DNA of 64,000 nucleotides from Clostridia bacterium. Its GTDB lineage: Bacteria; Bacillota; Clostridia; Lachnospirales; Lachnospiraceae. Where the stretch lies: assembly GCA_910574255.1 (NCBI GenBank), contig CAJTAK010000013.1:51722-115721 (forward strand), in the 5' to 3' direction. The notes under the pieces are model-generated. The model ran no database searches. It was given only the letters and a program-made list of their open reading frames with translations, and was not told the DNA's origin. Shown here one piece after another: positions 1-8,197 of the stretch. The position numbers were made by a program, and so were the translations under genes. The first letter of the stretch is position 1. Every line of letters starts with the position of its first letter.

Positions 1-282
1 CTCATAAATAATCTCCGGCTTTTTACAGGAGCAGACTGTCTGCGGCTTTACATATGTCCGGGATCCAGAAAAATTTGCTATGGTTTCCTCTGATAGAAAC
101 AGGCAGATCTCATCCCCTGCCTTCAAGCGCTCACTTCCATCAGCTTTCTTTTTATTCAATGTAATATTTTTCTTCCGAAGCATTTTGTAAAAAAAGCTTT
201 TTGGGGCCTTGTCCATATATTTAGCCAGAAATTTATCCAGCCGCTGATCTGCTTCATTTGTTTTGATTGTAATGATTTTCAT
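1..282 (-). CDS. RluA-family 23S rRNA pseudouridine synthase, N-terminal part
   Basis: The first 94 codons of a minus-strand gene that runs off the left edge. It begins MKIITIKTNEADQRLDKFLA, the usual start of RluC/RluD-type enzymes: an S4 RNA-binding domain (about residues 12-60, with LDKFLAKY and the basic LRKKNITLNKKK stretch) followed by the linker into the catalytic domain. The catalytic HRLD region lies outside the window. The family isomerises uridines in 23S rRNA in the cytoplasm. The start ATG at 282 is the only reasonable one. The next gene upstream ends at 301, so the two may be co-transcribed. The RluA family is fairly certain; the exact target sites are not. Confidence 0.85.
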   Translation of the reverse strand, partial: MKIITIKTNEADQRLDKFLAKYMDKAPKSFFYKMLRKKNITLNKKKADGSERLKAGDEICLFLSEETIANFSGSRTYVKPQTVCSCKKPEIIYE

Positions 283-300
283 AAAACAGAGTACTCCGAT

Positions 301-912
301 TCAAATAGACAATGCAAGAATCACTTCCCGTATCACCTGTTCTCGGGTAAGGTTCGGGTAACGCTCGTCCGGTGTGAAGGGCAGGTTCTCTTTTTTCTGG
401 GCTGCCAGAGCGTCTATCCGTTCCAGAAACTGGGGAAGATCCTGGAAGATGTGCACATGGGCTTTAGGGATTCCATTCTGTTTGAGAATCTTTCGAATAT
501 GCTCCTCTGCTGCTTTCCAGTCAGTTTCTTTTGCTGTGTCTGTATAACCTATGACTTCATTTCCTTTAATTGCTACTGCTGCTATTGGATAGGACTTCTC
601 ATAGGTGGTCAGCACCAGCTCGTAGGCTGTCTCCATTCCCTTGCTTCCTTCTGTGTGGGAAGCGATCTCCTGATACAGCTTTTCCGGCATAGAACTCCGT
701 TTCAAGAACATCAGCACATTCACCATTTCCTTGCAGGCCGGCAGACAGCCTACTACAGCCACAACGGTGAAATAATTCTGCTTTGTCTTTGTAGTTATGC
801 AGCCTGTCAGAAAGATCGCCAGAGGAAGAAGAAAAAATATAAAGGTCTTTAATAATTGCTGTTTTTTATGGGCATCCGTGTAGCCGAATGTGCCCTTTGG
901 GATTTTTTTCAC
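301..912 (-). CDS. Hypothetical membrane-anchored protein
   Basis: A 203-residue protein starting at GTG 912, chosen because an AGGAG ribosome binding site sits just before it; the longer reading frame upstream overlaps the SDR gene and has no such site. Residues about 20-45 form one hydrophobic segment (LLKTFIFFLLPLAIFLTG) ending in a Gly-Cys that could suit a lipobox, but the basic N-terminus is long, so a membrane anchor with an extracytoplasmic domain is as likely. A second weakly hydrophobic stretch (FTVVAVVGCLPACKE) follows. The rest is soluble and charged. I recognise no family. It sits between an SDR gene and a pseudouridine synthase gene in the same direction. Confidence 0.7.
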   Translation of the reverse strand: MKKIPKGTFGYTDAHKKQQLLKTFIFFLLPLAIFLTGCITTKTKQNYFTVVAVVGCLPACKEMVNVLMFLKRSSMPEKLYQEIASHTEGSKGMETAYELVLTTYEKSYPIAAVAIKGNEVIGYTDTAKETDWKAAEEHIRKILKQNGIPKAHVHIFQDLPQFLERIDALAAQKKENLPFTPDERYPNLTREQVIREVILALSI

Positions 913-989
913 CGCAATCTCCTTTCTTTTAAAGGCTCTTTTATTGTAGCTTATCTTACAGGAAAATACAATCTGCAAAATACTTCCGC

Positions 990-1754
990 TTACAAAAGCA
1001 TGCGTCTCATGATTCCAAGGAGCAGCTTTTGCGGAAGCAGCTTGGCTGTCAGGCGAACCAATTGAATAGAGCATCCATATATGGAAAGGTTTTTGCCTGC
1101 CTCTGCATCAAACAATGCTTTTCGTACTATCTTCTCTGGCTTTGCAAGAAATATTTTTTTCCAGGGGCTTATGGTGATTCCCCCCCTATGGAAAAATTCG
1201 GTGTCTACAGGCCCCGGGCTTACGGAGGTTACAGTGATTCCTCTGCCCTTTAGTTCTGCTCCTAATGCCTGGTCAAAGGAAAAAACGTAGGATTTACTGG
1301 CCGCATAAATGGCAAAGCCCGGCTGAGGCAGAAAGGCTGCACCTGAATCCATCTGAATTACACGGCTTTTCTTTCTCAAATAAGGCAGGCAGATCATGGT
1401 TACTGCTGTCAGGGCCCTGCAGTTTACATCCAGCATCCTGCAGGCATCCCTCCAGCCCTGCTCTGCTATGGGACCGCTTTTGCCGCAGCCTGCACTGTTT
1501 ACAAGAAGGCGAATACAGGGCTGTTCATCTTTTAAGTATTTTTCCAAGGCTTCCAGATCCATATCCTGAGACAAATCAAGTGGTAAGATGCGTATCTGTT
1601 TCTTTGAAAGCTCTGCCTTAAGCTTTTGAAGTTCCGAAAGCCTTCTGGCCAGTACCCATATCTCATCCAGCGATGAATAGGCAGCCGCAATCTGAAGGAC
1701 AAATTCTTTTCCGATTCCGGAGGATGCTCCGGTAATTAACGCAATGTGTTTCAT
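990..1754 (-). CDS. Short-chain dehydrogenase/reductase (SDR) family oxidoreductase
   Basis: A classical SDR of 254 residues. It opens with the Rossmann glycine motif TGASSGIGKEF, has the NSAG motif near the middle, the catalytic YxxxK as YAASK, and the SPGPVDTEF segment after it. It should use NAD(P)H to reduce or oxidise a small carbonyl or alcohol substrate, which cannot be read from sequence. The start at 1754 (MKHIALITG) is preferred because AAGGA lies 10 bases upstream and the Rossmann strand begins there; an in-frame ATG 36 bases further up adds only lysine-rich residues. A C7 run (1180-1186) encodes part of an Arg-Gly-Gly and is in frame. Confidence 0.88.
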   Translation of the reverse strand: MKHIALITGASSGIGKEFVLQIAAAYSSLDEIWVLARRLSELQKLKAELSKKQIRILPLDLSQDMDLEALEKYLKDEQPCIRLLVNSAGCGKSGPIAEQGWRDACRMLDVNCRALTAVTMICLPYLRKKSRVIQMDSGAAFLPQPGFAIYAASKSYVFSFDQALGAELKGRGITVTSVSPGPVDTEFFHRGGITISPWKKIFLAKPEKIVRKALFDAEAGKNLSIYGCSIQLVRLTAKLLPQKLLLGIMRRMLL

Positions 1755-1834
1755 ATTGCTCTTATCCTTTTCCCTTTTGTACTTTTTCATATTGTTTAAT
1801 AAACATTATTTTGTAAATGCTGCTTAAAAGCTGC

Positions 1835-3715
1835 TTAGCCCGGCCGCTTGTGTACATTCCGTATAATCTTTTTGCGTTTCCGGATCTGTTCCGGACGTCT
1901 TTGTGTGCTTTCTCCTTTTTTGGGCCGAATCAGACATTTAGGACCAAAGCCAATCAGATCAGTCCGACGGCCTTTCTCAAGAGCTTCCCTCACCAGCTCA
2001 TAATTCTTCGGATCCCGATATTGGATCAGAGCACGCTGCATAGCCTTTTCATGGGGATCCTTCGGCACATAGACATTCTCCATGGTTCTGGGATCCAAAC
2101 CTGTATAATACATACAGGTGGAAACAGTGGAGGGCGTAGGATAAAAATCCTGCACCTGTTCCGGCATATAACCCAGGTCCCTGCAATACTCGGCCAGTTC
2201 AATGGCCTCTTTTAAGCCGGATCCGGGATGAGAAGACATCAGATACGGAACCAGATACTGCTTCTTTCCAAGGCGCTCATTCATTTCCCCATATTGACGG
2301 CAGAATTTCTCGTAGACAGACCGGGAGGGCTTTCCCATCTTTGCCAGCACAGTATCCGATACATGCTCCGGCGCCACCTTTAGCTGTCCGCTCACATGAT
2401 AGGTGCAGAGCTCCTTCAGGAAAGAGGATTCCGGATCAGCCAGCAGATAGTCAAAGCGGAGCCCCGAACGAACAAAGACCTTTTTCACTCCCGGAAGCTC
2501 CCGGAGCTTCCTTAAAAGCGCTTGATAATCCCTATGATCCGCTATAAGATTCTTACAGGGCTTCGGATACAGGCATTGTCGTTCCCTGCAGGCCCCATGA
2601 ACCTCCTGTTTTTTGCAGGCCGGATGGCGAAAGTTGGCTGTAGGACCGCCTACATCATGGATGTATCCCTTGAAGTCAGGCTCCTTTACCATCTGTTCTG
2701 CTTCTTTTAACAGGGATTCATGGCTGCGCGACTGAATGATCCGCCCCTGATGAAAAGTCAAAGCGCAAAAAGAACAGGACCCAAAGCATCCCCGACAGCT
2801 AACCAGACTATACTTGACCTCAGAAATAGCCGGAACCTCACCCCATCTAAGGCTGCTGGGGTGACAGGCCCGCATATAGGGTAATGCGTAAATATCGTCC
2901 ATTTCTGCCTGAGACAAAGGCTTAGCCGGTGGATTCTGCACCACATAAAGCTGCTTCCCATACTGCTCTGCCAGACGCTTTCCATTGAAAGGATCTGTAT
3001 TCCGCCACTGAATGGCAAAGCTTTCGGCGTAAAAACGCTTGTCCCTACACATGCTTTCATAATCCGGCAGGTATATCGCATCGTAAATGATTTCCGAATT
3101 GCTGGTGCGATACACGGTTCCCTCAATATAGGTCAGATCCCTTACATCAATTCCTCCATCCAAAGCATCCGCAATCTCTGCTATAGAACGCTCTCCCATT
3201 CCATAGGAAATCAGATCCGCTCCGCTGTCCAGCAAAACAGAGCGGCGAAAGCTGTCAGACCAGTAATCATAATGAGCCAGCCTGCGAAGGCTGGCCTCGA
3301 TTCCTCCCAATATAATGGGGATTTTCTTGTAGGTCTGCCGAATGAGATTGCTGTAGACAATTACAGCCCGATCCGGACGCTTTCCCATAAATCCGCCAGG
3401 GGTGTAGGCATCCCTGCTTCTGCGCTTCCTGGACACAGTATAGTGATTCACCATAGAATCCATATTCCCGGAAGATACAAGAAAAGCAAGGCGGGGCTCT
3501 CCGTATACCTGAATGCTTTCTTTTTTCTTCCAATCCGGCTGGGAAATGATGGCCACTGTATAGCCTCTGCTTTCTAAGACCCGGCTGATAATGGCCGGAC
3601 CGAACGAGGGATGATCCACATAAGCATCACCGATTACATAAACAAAATCCGGCTGCCCGCCATAAAGGCTGTCCCATTCTTCTTTTGTGGCTGGCACAAA
3701 TCCTTCTTTTCTCAT
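1835..3715 (-). CDS. YgiQ family radical SAM protein
   Basis: A 626-residue protein of the YgiQ/UPF0313 family. The N-terminal half is a B12-binding-like domain (about residues 20-250), and the radical SAM domain carries the CxxxCxxC iron-sulfur motif within GCFGSCSFCA at about residues 309-316. A second cysteine cluster (PACKKQEVHGACRERQCLYPKPC) follows, as is usual for this family. The physiological substrate is unknown. The tail is highly basic (KKGESTQRRPEQIRKRKKIIR). It is full length. The start at 3715 begins with MRKEGFVPATKEEW, the normal family N-terminus, and CDS neighbours on both sides share its direction. Confidence 0.93.
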   Translation of the reverse strand: MRKEGFVPATKEEWDSLYGGQPDFVYVIGDAYVDHPSFGPAIISRVLESRGYTVAIISQPDWKKKESIQVYGEPRLAFLVSSGNMDSMVNHYTVSRKRRSRDAYTPGGFMGKRPDRAVIVYSNLIRQTYKKIPIILGGIEASLRRLAHYDYWSDSFRRSVLLDSGADLISYGMGERSIAEIADALDGGIDVRDLTYIEGTVYRTSNSEIIYDAIYLPDYESMCRDKRFYAESFAIQWRNTDPFNGKRLAEQYGKQLYVVQNPPAKPLSQAEMDDIYALPYMRACHPSSLRWGEVPAISEVKYSLVSCRGCFGSCSFCALTFHQGRIIQSRSHESLLKEAEQMVKEPDFKGYIHDVGGPTANFRHPACKKQEVHGACRERQCLYPKPCKNLIADHRDYQALLRKLRELPGVKKVFVRSGLRFDYLLADPESSFLKELCTYHVSGQLKVAPEHVSDTVLAKMGKPSRSVYEKFCRQYGEMNERLGKKQYLVPYLMSSHPGSGLKEAIELAEYCRDLGYMPEQVQDFYPTPSTVSTCMYYTGLDPRTMENVYVPKDPHEKAMQRALIQYRDPKNYELVREALEKGRRTDLIGFGPKCLIRPKKGESTQRRPEQIRKRKKIIRNVHKRPG

Positions 3716-3751
3716 TTCCGACCTCCTGACTGTTCACTCTTTATGTCAATC

Positions 3752-4417
3752 TTACAGGCGCTTATATGTCCCGTCCAGAATCTCGTCAAAGCTTTCTATG
3801 TAATAATCTGCCAGTTTAAGGATCTGCTCCTTCCAGCTTTCCGACTGTTTTTCTGCCACAGCACAGACCTTGCTTCCGGCATTAAGTCCTGCCTGTATCC
3901 CTGCAATAGTGTCCTCAAATACCAGACATTCCTCAGGAACAGCGCCAAGCTGTTCTGCCACTTTCCGGTATATATCAGGCGCCGGCTTTCCTGCTCCGGC
4001 CTCGCAGGAAGTCATGCAGTAATCCATGTAATCAGAGAGTTTGAGGGCTTCCATCACCGTCTCCAACAGCTCACGGCTGCTGCTGGTAGCAATTCCCATA
4101 GGAATCCCCTGTTCCTTCAGATGCTTTAAGAAACGTAAAGCTCCCGGCTTAAAGGGCACTTCATGGGCATACTTATCCTTTGCCATCTCAATCCACTCAT
4201 CCTTGATCTCTTCTGCACTGGAAGGAAGCTTAAAATGCTCTTTAAAATAGACGGCAGCTTCGGAAAAGCTCATTCCCTCAATGGTATGCTGCAAATCCGC
4301 AGGAACCTCATATCCGTGCTTTCCCAAATATTCCACATCAATATCTCCCCACATCCACAGGGAATCCACCAGGGTTCCGTCCATATCAAACAAGACTGCC
4401 TTTATATTCTCTAACAT
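3752..4417 (-). CDS. HAD family hydrolase, phosphoglucomutase-like
   Basis: A 221-residue HAD-superfamily phosphatase or phosphomutase. Motif I is VLFDMDGTLVDS with the nucleophilic Asp, motif II is ATSSS, the Lys of motif III is in AGKPAPDIY, and motif IV is FEDTIAGIQAG. The helical cap between motifs I and II marks subfamily I, typical of beta-phosphoglucomutase and sugar-phosphate phosphatases. The start at 4417 (MLENIKAVLF) has GGAGG 8 bases upstream; the ATG codons at 4432 and 4423 overlap or crowd that site. The substrate cannot be told from sequence. Confidence 0.9.
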   Translation of the reverse strand: MLENIKAVLFDMDGTLVDSLWMWGDIDVEYLGKHGYEVPADLQHTIEGMSFSEAAVYFKEHFKLPSSAEEIKDEWIEMAKDKYAHEVPFKPGALRFLKHLKEQGIPMGIATSSSRELLETVMEALKLSDYMDYCMTSCEAGAGKPAPDIYRKVAEQLGAVPEECLVFEDTIAGIQAGLNAGSKVCAVAEKQSESWKEQILKLADYYIESFDEILDGTYKRL

Positions 4418-4455
4418 TTTCATTTCCTCCATTCCAGTTCCCCATTAGCCGAACA

Positions 4456-5175
4456 CTACCCTTCAACCCCAACTTCCAATTTCAGCTTCGCAAGCTCGGC
4501 TTCGGTTAAAAATCGATACTCTCCCGGCTTCAGGCTTTCATCCAAAGTCAGGCTTCCCATAGAAAGCCGCTTTAAATAAAGAACTTCACAGCCTACTGCC
4601 TGAAACATCCGCTTAATTTGATGAAATTTCCCCTCCTGAATCGTCACTCGTACCTGAGAAATCTCCCCGGAATTCAATATTTCCAAGACAGCAGACAGGG
4701 TTAAACGTTCCTCTCCAATATCCAAACCTTCTTGAAATGCTTTTACATGCTCTCTGGTCACTTGTCCCTGAATCCTTGCCTCATAGGTCTTATCCACATG
4801 GCGCTTAGGGGACAGAAGCAGATGTGCCAGCTTTCCGTCATTGGTAATCAACAGCAATCCTTCCGTATCCTTATCAAGCCGTCCTACCGGAAACAGATCT
4901 TTCCTTTTTTTCTTCGGAAGCAATTCCAGGACTGTCCGGCAATGTTCATCGGTTCTGGCCGAGACACAGCCGGCTGGCTTGTTCAGCATGTAATATTCCA
5001 TTTCTGTGTAAGTGAAGGGCTCACCCTCCACACAAACCTTCTGCTCCGGCTCTACCTGGTATTCCGGGCACAGCACCGTCTCTCCTTCTACCGTAATCAG
5101 ACCTTTTCGAATCTTCTGCTTCACCTGTGAACGCGTACCTGCACCCATATCACAGAGATATTTATCCAGCCGCAT
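4456..5175 (-). CDS. RsuA-family 16S rRNA pseudouridine synthase
   Basis: A 239-residue pseudouridine synthase with an N-terminal S4 RNA-binding domain (MRLDKYLCDMGAGTRSQVKQ) and the catalytic motif GRLDKDTEGLLL, whose first Asp is the active-site nucleophile. The KTYEARI and FHQIKRMF motifs are also present. This matches RsuA/RluB/RluE-type enzymes that modify one uridine in rRNA; RsuA (16S U516) is the closest label, but the target is inferred. The start overlaps the end of the upstream methyltransferase gene by 14 bases, which suggests translational coupling of two rRNA-modifying enzymes. Confidence 0.92.
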   Translation of the reverse strand: MRLDKYLCDMGAGTRSQVKQKIRKGLITVEGETVLCPEYQVEPEQKVCVEGEPFTYTEMEYYMLNKPAGCVSARTDEHCRTVLELLPKKKRKDLFPVGRLDKDTEGLLLITNDGKLAHLLLSPKRHVDKTYEARIQGQVTREHVKAFQEGLDIGEERLTLSAVLEILNSGEISQVRVTIQEGKFHQIKRMFQAVGCEVLYLKRLSMGSLTLDESLKPGEYRFLTEAELAKLKLEVGVEG

Positions 5176-6604
5176 GCTGCCACCTCCAGCCTGGATAATA
5201 TTTGTTCCGAAGCTGCCCGCCTACCAGCTTCCCCCATCCAAGGGGGAAACCGTCCACAGAGACAAGGCACCAGCCAGAGCCTGGAAGAATCTTATCCATT
5301 CCGTCCACATCCAAAGTCTCTCCTTTCAGGTAACGAATCACCCTTGGATCCGAAACAGAAAAATCTATCCCTGTGCCGCAAGCTCCTTTCTTCAAATACA
5401 TAGCCAGAGCCTGACTGGGGGTAAACCGCTTTTTTTCTGCATCTCCCAGATAGAGCCCTGTTCGCAGGAAACGCAGACCGCGGATGGAATGATTCCAGAG
5501 AGGTTTTGGCAGGCTGTAAAGCTTTCCATCATACAAGCGAAGGCTTTCCTTGGGAACCGAAATTCCAAGACACCTGGAAAACTGCTCCCATTCAGGACAG
5601 GACACAGCAGACTTTTCAGAAAATTTGCTTTGTCTCCCTGAATCATTTTCCTGTTCCGGACATTCTCCGTTCTTTTTCAGCAAAGCCAGAAAATGTCCCT
5701 CGCCTTTCATGCGATGAGGATAGATACGCACACAATGCTTTAATTGTTCCAAGATGTCCTTGGAAAGCCCGCCCGTTTCCTTCGGGGCAAGCTCAGACCT
5801 GCCCGGCGAAAAACCAGCATATTGGGGCAGAGGGCATACACGAAACTCCGGCTCATGGACCAGAAGATGAGCAACGGTTCCCTCATTCTCCTTCGCTGAA
5901 AAGGTACAGGTAGAATAGAGAAGCATCCCCCCTGGTTTTAACATCTGTGCCGCCTGCTCCACCAGTTTTCGCTGAACAGCCCCATACCAGTCTGGTCCAT
6001 GCTCCAGCCAGTCCTTTACCATAGACGGATCCTTTCGAAACATTCCTTCCCCGGAACATGGAGCGTCTACGAGAATCTTATCAAAAAATCCGGTGAAATA
6101 GGAGACAAGCCGTTCCGGATTTTCGCTGGTAACCAGAATATTTCCCTCTCCGAAAAGCTCCAGATTCTTTAAAAGTCCCTTGGCTCTGGAATTACTGATA
6201 TCATTGGCAGCCAGTATCCCCGTCCCCCCAAGACGAGCCGCCAATTCCGTAGCCTTTCCTCCCGGAGCTGCGCAGAGATCCAGAACCCGATCTCCTTTTT
6301 CTACAGGCAGGCATGCCGCCGGTGTCATAGCGCTTGGTTCCTGCAGATAATAAAGCCCTGCAGCATAATAAGGATGTCTGGAAGCCGGAGCATCCTCTTT
6401 TAAATAAAAACCATTTGGAATCCACGGAATTGCTTCCAAAGGAAAAGGAGAAATTTCTTCAAATTTCTCCGCCTCCACTTTGGAAGTATTCACACGAAGT
6501 CCGCGGAAGCCCGACGACTTCCTGCTTTCCAAAAAAGCTTCGTATTCTGCTCCCAGTAAATCCTTCATATGTTCCAGAAATGCTTCTGGTAATTCCATTG
6601 CCAT
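5162..6604 (-). CDS. RsmF/NOP2-type rRNA (cytosine-C5)-methyltransferase
   Basis: A 480-residue RNA m5C methyltransferase. The SAM-binding motif is VLDLCAAPGGKATELAARL, motif IV is VDAPCSGEGMFRKDP with the first catalytic cysteine, and motif VI is LLYSTCTFSAKENEG with the nucleophilic cysteine. The C-terminal region (about residues 330-480) resembles the RsmF/YebU RNA-binding extension (LPLGWGKLVGGQLRNKYYPGWR). It should methylate cytosines in 16S rRNA in the cytoplasm. The start at 6604 has AGGA 9 bases upstream. It is followed, with overlap, by the RsuA-type gene. Confidence 0.92.
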   Translation of the reverse strand: MAMELPEAFLEHMKDLLGAEYEAFLESRKSSGFRGLRVNTSKVEAEKFEEISPFPLEAIPWIPNGFYLKEDAPASRHPYYAAGLYYLQEPSAMTPAACLPVEKGDRVLDLCAAPGGKATELAARLGGTGILAANDISNSRAKGLLKNLELFGEGNILVTSENPERLVSYFTGFFDKILVDAPCSGEGMFRKDPSMVKDWLEHGPDWYGAVQRKLVEQAAQMLKPGGMLLYSTCTFSAKENEGTVAHLLVHEPEFRVCPLPQYAGFSPGRSELAPKETGGLSKDILEQLKHCVRIYPHRMKGEGHFLALLKKNGECPEQENDSGRQSKFSEKSAVSCPEWEQFSRCLGISVPKESLRLYDGKLYSLPKPLWNHSIRGLRFLRTGLYLGDAEKKRFTPSQALAMYLKKGACGTGIDFSVSDPRVIRYLKGETLDVDGMDKILPGSGWCLVSVDGFPLGWGKLVGGQLRNKYYPGWRWQHAAG

Positions 6605-6636
6605 ATTCTTATATCCTTTTCCTTTGTACTGCCTGA

Positions 6637-7458
6637 TTAAGTGATTTTGGTGGTTTCTGATAAAGCCTGTGCCCGATAACCCTCGGCGATCATATCCAGC
6701 TGCTTGTCAAACCGTTCCAGCTTCTCAATATCATTCATGGCATAAATCCGGTAAAATTCATCCTGAATCTTCACAATCTCCCGTTTATTGGCCACATTAT
6801 AAAGATTCTGAATATTATTCAAAATATCCGCCACAATATTCGCCTGAATCTGGAAAGAAATCTGCGCATCCATTATCTCACTGCGCACATTGGACATCTC
6901 ATTATCCAGTACAATAATCGCATCTGCCGCATTCAAAAGCCGCTCCCTAATGTGCTCCGGAATATTCCGCTTATACTTATACTGGAGAGAGTGCTCCACC
7001 GTAGCCCAGAAATTCATGGCCATGGTTCGGATCTGCACCTCCATCTGAAGCCTCCTTGGACCCTCTAAGGTATCCACTTCATAGAAGATAATCATATGAT
7101 AGCTGCGGTAGCCGGAGGTCTTCATCTGTCGGATATAATCACGCTCCTGCTTTACTTCCATATCCATCCGGTTTCGTATAATCTCAACCACCCGATCAAT
7201 ATCCTCTACAAACTGGCATATAATCCGAATACCTGCCAAATCTACGATCCGATCCCCGATCCGCTCCGGAGAAATCTTTTTCTTCTGGCATTTATCCAGA
7301 ATACTGGCAATGGTTTTCACTCTGCCCTCTACCCGTTCAATGGGACAGTAGATTCCTTTGTCCTTATGCTCTTTTATCAAATGGTTAAACTTTGTTGTCA
7401 CTTCTTTAACGGCAAGCTCGTAAGGATTCAATATTTCCCGCCATAATTGTATTTCCAT
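6637..7458 (-). CDS. GTP pyrophosphokinase family protein (small alarmone synthetase, RelQ-like)
   Basis: A 273-residue protein with a single RelA/SpoT synthetase domain (about residues 40-165): RVEGRVKTIASILDKC, DLAGIRIICQFVEDID, DYIRQMKTSGYRSYHMII and the EVQIRTMAMNFWATVEHSLQYK motif. There is no hydrolase HD domain and no ACT or TGS domain, which defines the small alarmone synthetases. It should make (p)ppGpp from ATP and GTP or GDP. Residues after 190 form a helical tail as in RelQ/RelP. The start at 7458 has GGAG 7 bases upstream. Confidence 0.92.
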   Translation of the reverse strand: MEIQLWREILNPYELAVKEVTTKFNHLIKEHKDKGIYCPIERVEGRVKTIASILDKCQKKKISPERIGDRIVDLAGIRIICQFVEDIDRVVEIIRNRMDMEVKQERDYIRQMKTSGYRSYHMIIFYEVDTLEGPRRLQMEVQIRTMAMNFWATVEHSLQYKYKRNIPEHIRERLLNAADAIIVLDNEMSNVRSEIMDAQISFQIQANIVADILNNIQNLYNVANKREIVKIQDEFYRIYAMNDIEKLERFDKQLDMIAEGYRAQALSETTKIT

Positions 7459-7497
7459 TTGTAATCTCCATTCCTTTTCTGCCGCAGTATGACTGCC

Positions 7498-8157
7498 TCA
7501 GTAAGAACAGCGCAGCTTGCTCTGTTCCAGATATTTCAGGAACCAATAGGGATTAACTGCCAGCTCACGGATTTCTTCTGTACGTATGTAAATCCCAAGA
7601 TGCAGGTGCACGTCAAACTTTCCGCTGGTCCCCTCTTTAACTCCGTAGCCAGTATCGCCCATATATCCTAAGATCTGCCCGGCCTTTATCACATCCCCCT
7701 CCTTAAATTCCTCTGCATAGGAACTAAGATGGGCATAGTAAAAGTATACATCATGAAGGCTTCGGATACCTATGCGCCAGCCCCCTTTTTCCAGCCAGCC
7801 AATCTTTTCCACTACCCCGTCGCTAATGCTTACCACCGGATAGTAACCGGCCTTTTGAATCCCGGCCATCAGATCCGTCCCCTCATGTCCATAGGAGCCG
7901 CCGTAAGTACGCTCAAACATCCAGCTATTTTCATAGGCAACCACAGCCTCCTCATTCTCTGTGGATTCAGGCACAGGAAAATAGACCAGATCCTTCCAAA
8001 TATTCTCATACAGCTCGTAAAACTCTCGAGCCTGTTCTTCTGCTTCTGATTCCTCCTTAACCGAATGAGTCATTTCCTCCATCCGGACAAGCTGGAATTG
8101 AATCAGAAAACATACTGTGATAATCAGTAACAGATAAGAAGCAATTGACAGCCGCAT
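7498..8157 (-). CDS. M23 family metallopeptidase, membrane-anchored
   Basis: A 219-residue protein with an N-terminal hydrophobic segment (IASYLLLIITVCFLI, residues 4-20), then a coiled charged linker and an M23/LytM zinc peptidase domain. The first metal-binding HxxxD is in GGSYGHEGTDLMAG, and the second His pair is in FDVHLHLG. It is likely an extracytoplasmic cell-wall peptidase or a non-lytic LytM regulator, possibly tied to sporulation as SpoIIQ-like proteins are. That last point is inference. The start at 8157 has GGAG 5 bases upstream. Confidence 0.88.
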   Translation of the reverse strand: MRLSIASYLLLIITVCFLIQFQLVRMEEMTHSVKEESEAEEQAREFYELYENIWKDLVYFPVPESTENEEAVVAYENSWMFERTYGGSYGHEGTDLMAGIQKAGYYPVVSISDGVVEKIGWLEKGGWRIGIRSLHDVYFYYAHLSSYAEEFKEGDVIKAGQILGYMGDTGYGVKEGTSGKFDVHLHLGIYIRTEEIRELAVNPYWFLKYLEQSKLRCSY

Positions 8158-8197
8158 ATGCGCTCCACTTTTTTATACTCCATCCATTACTATATGC

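Noticed and set aside
301..1074. The longer 257-residue frame for the hypothetical membrane protein
   Set aside because: Its first 54 residues overlap the end of the SDR gene and have no binding site; GTG 912 has one.
1180..1186. C7 run in the SDR gene as a phase-variation tract
   Set aside because: The run is shorter than the four in the polysaccharide locus, the frame is open, and it codes for Arg-Gly-Gly in a housekeeping-type gene.
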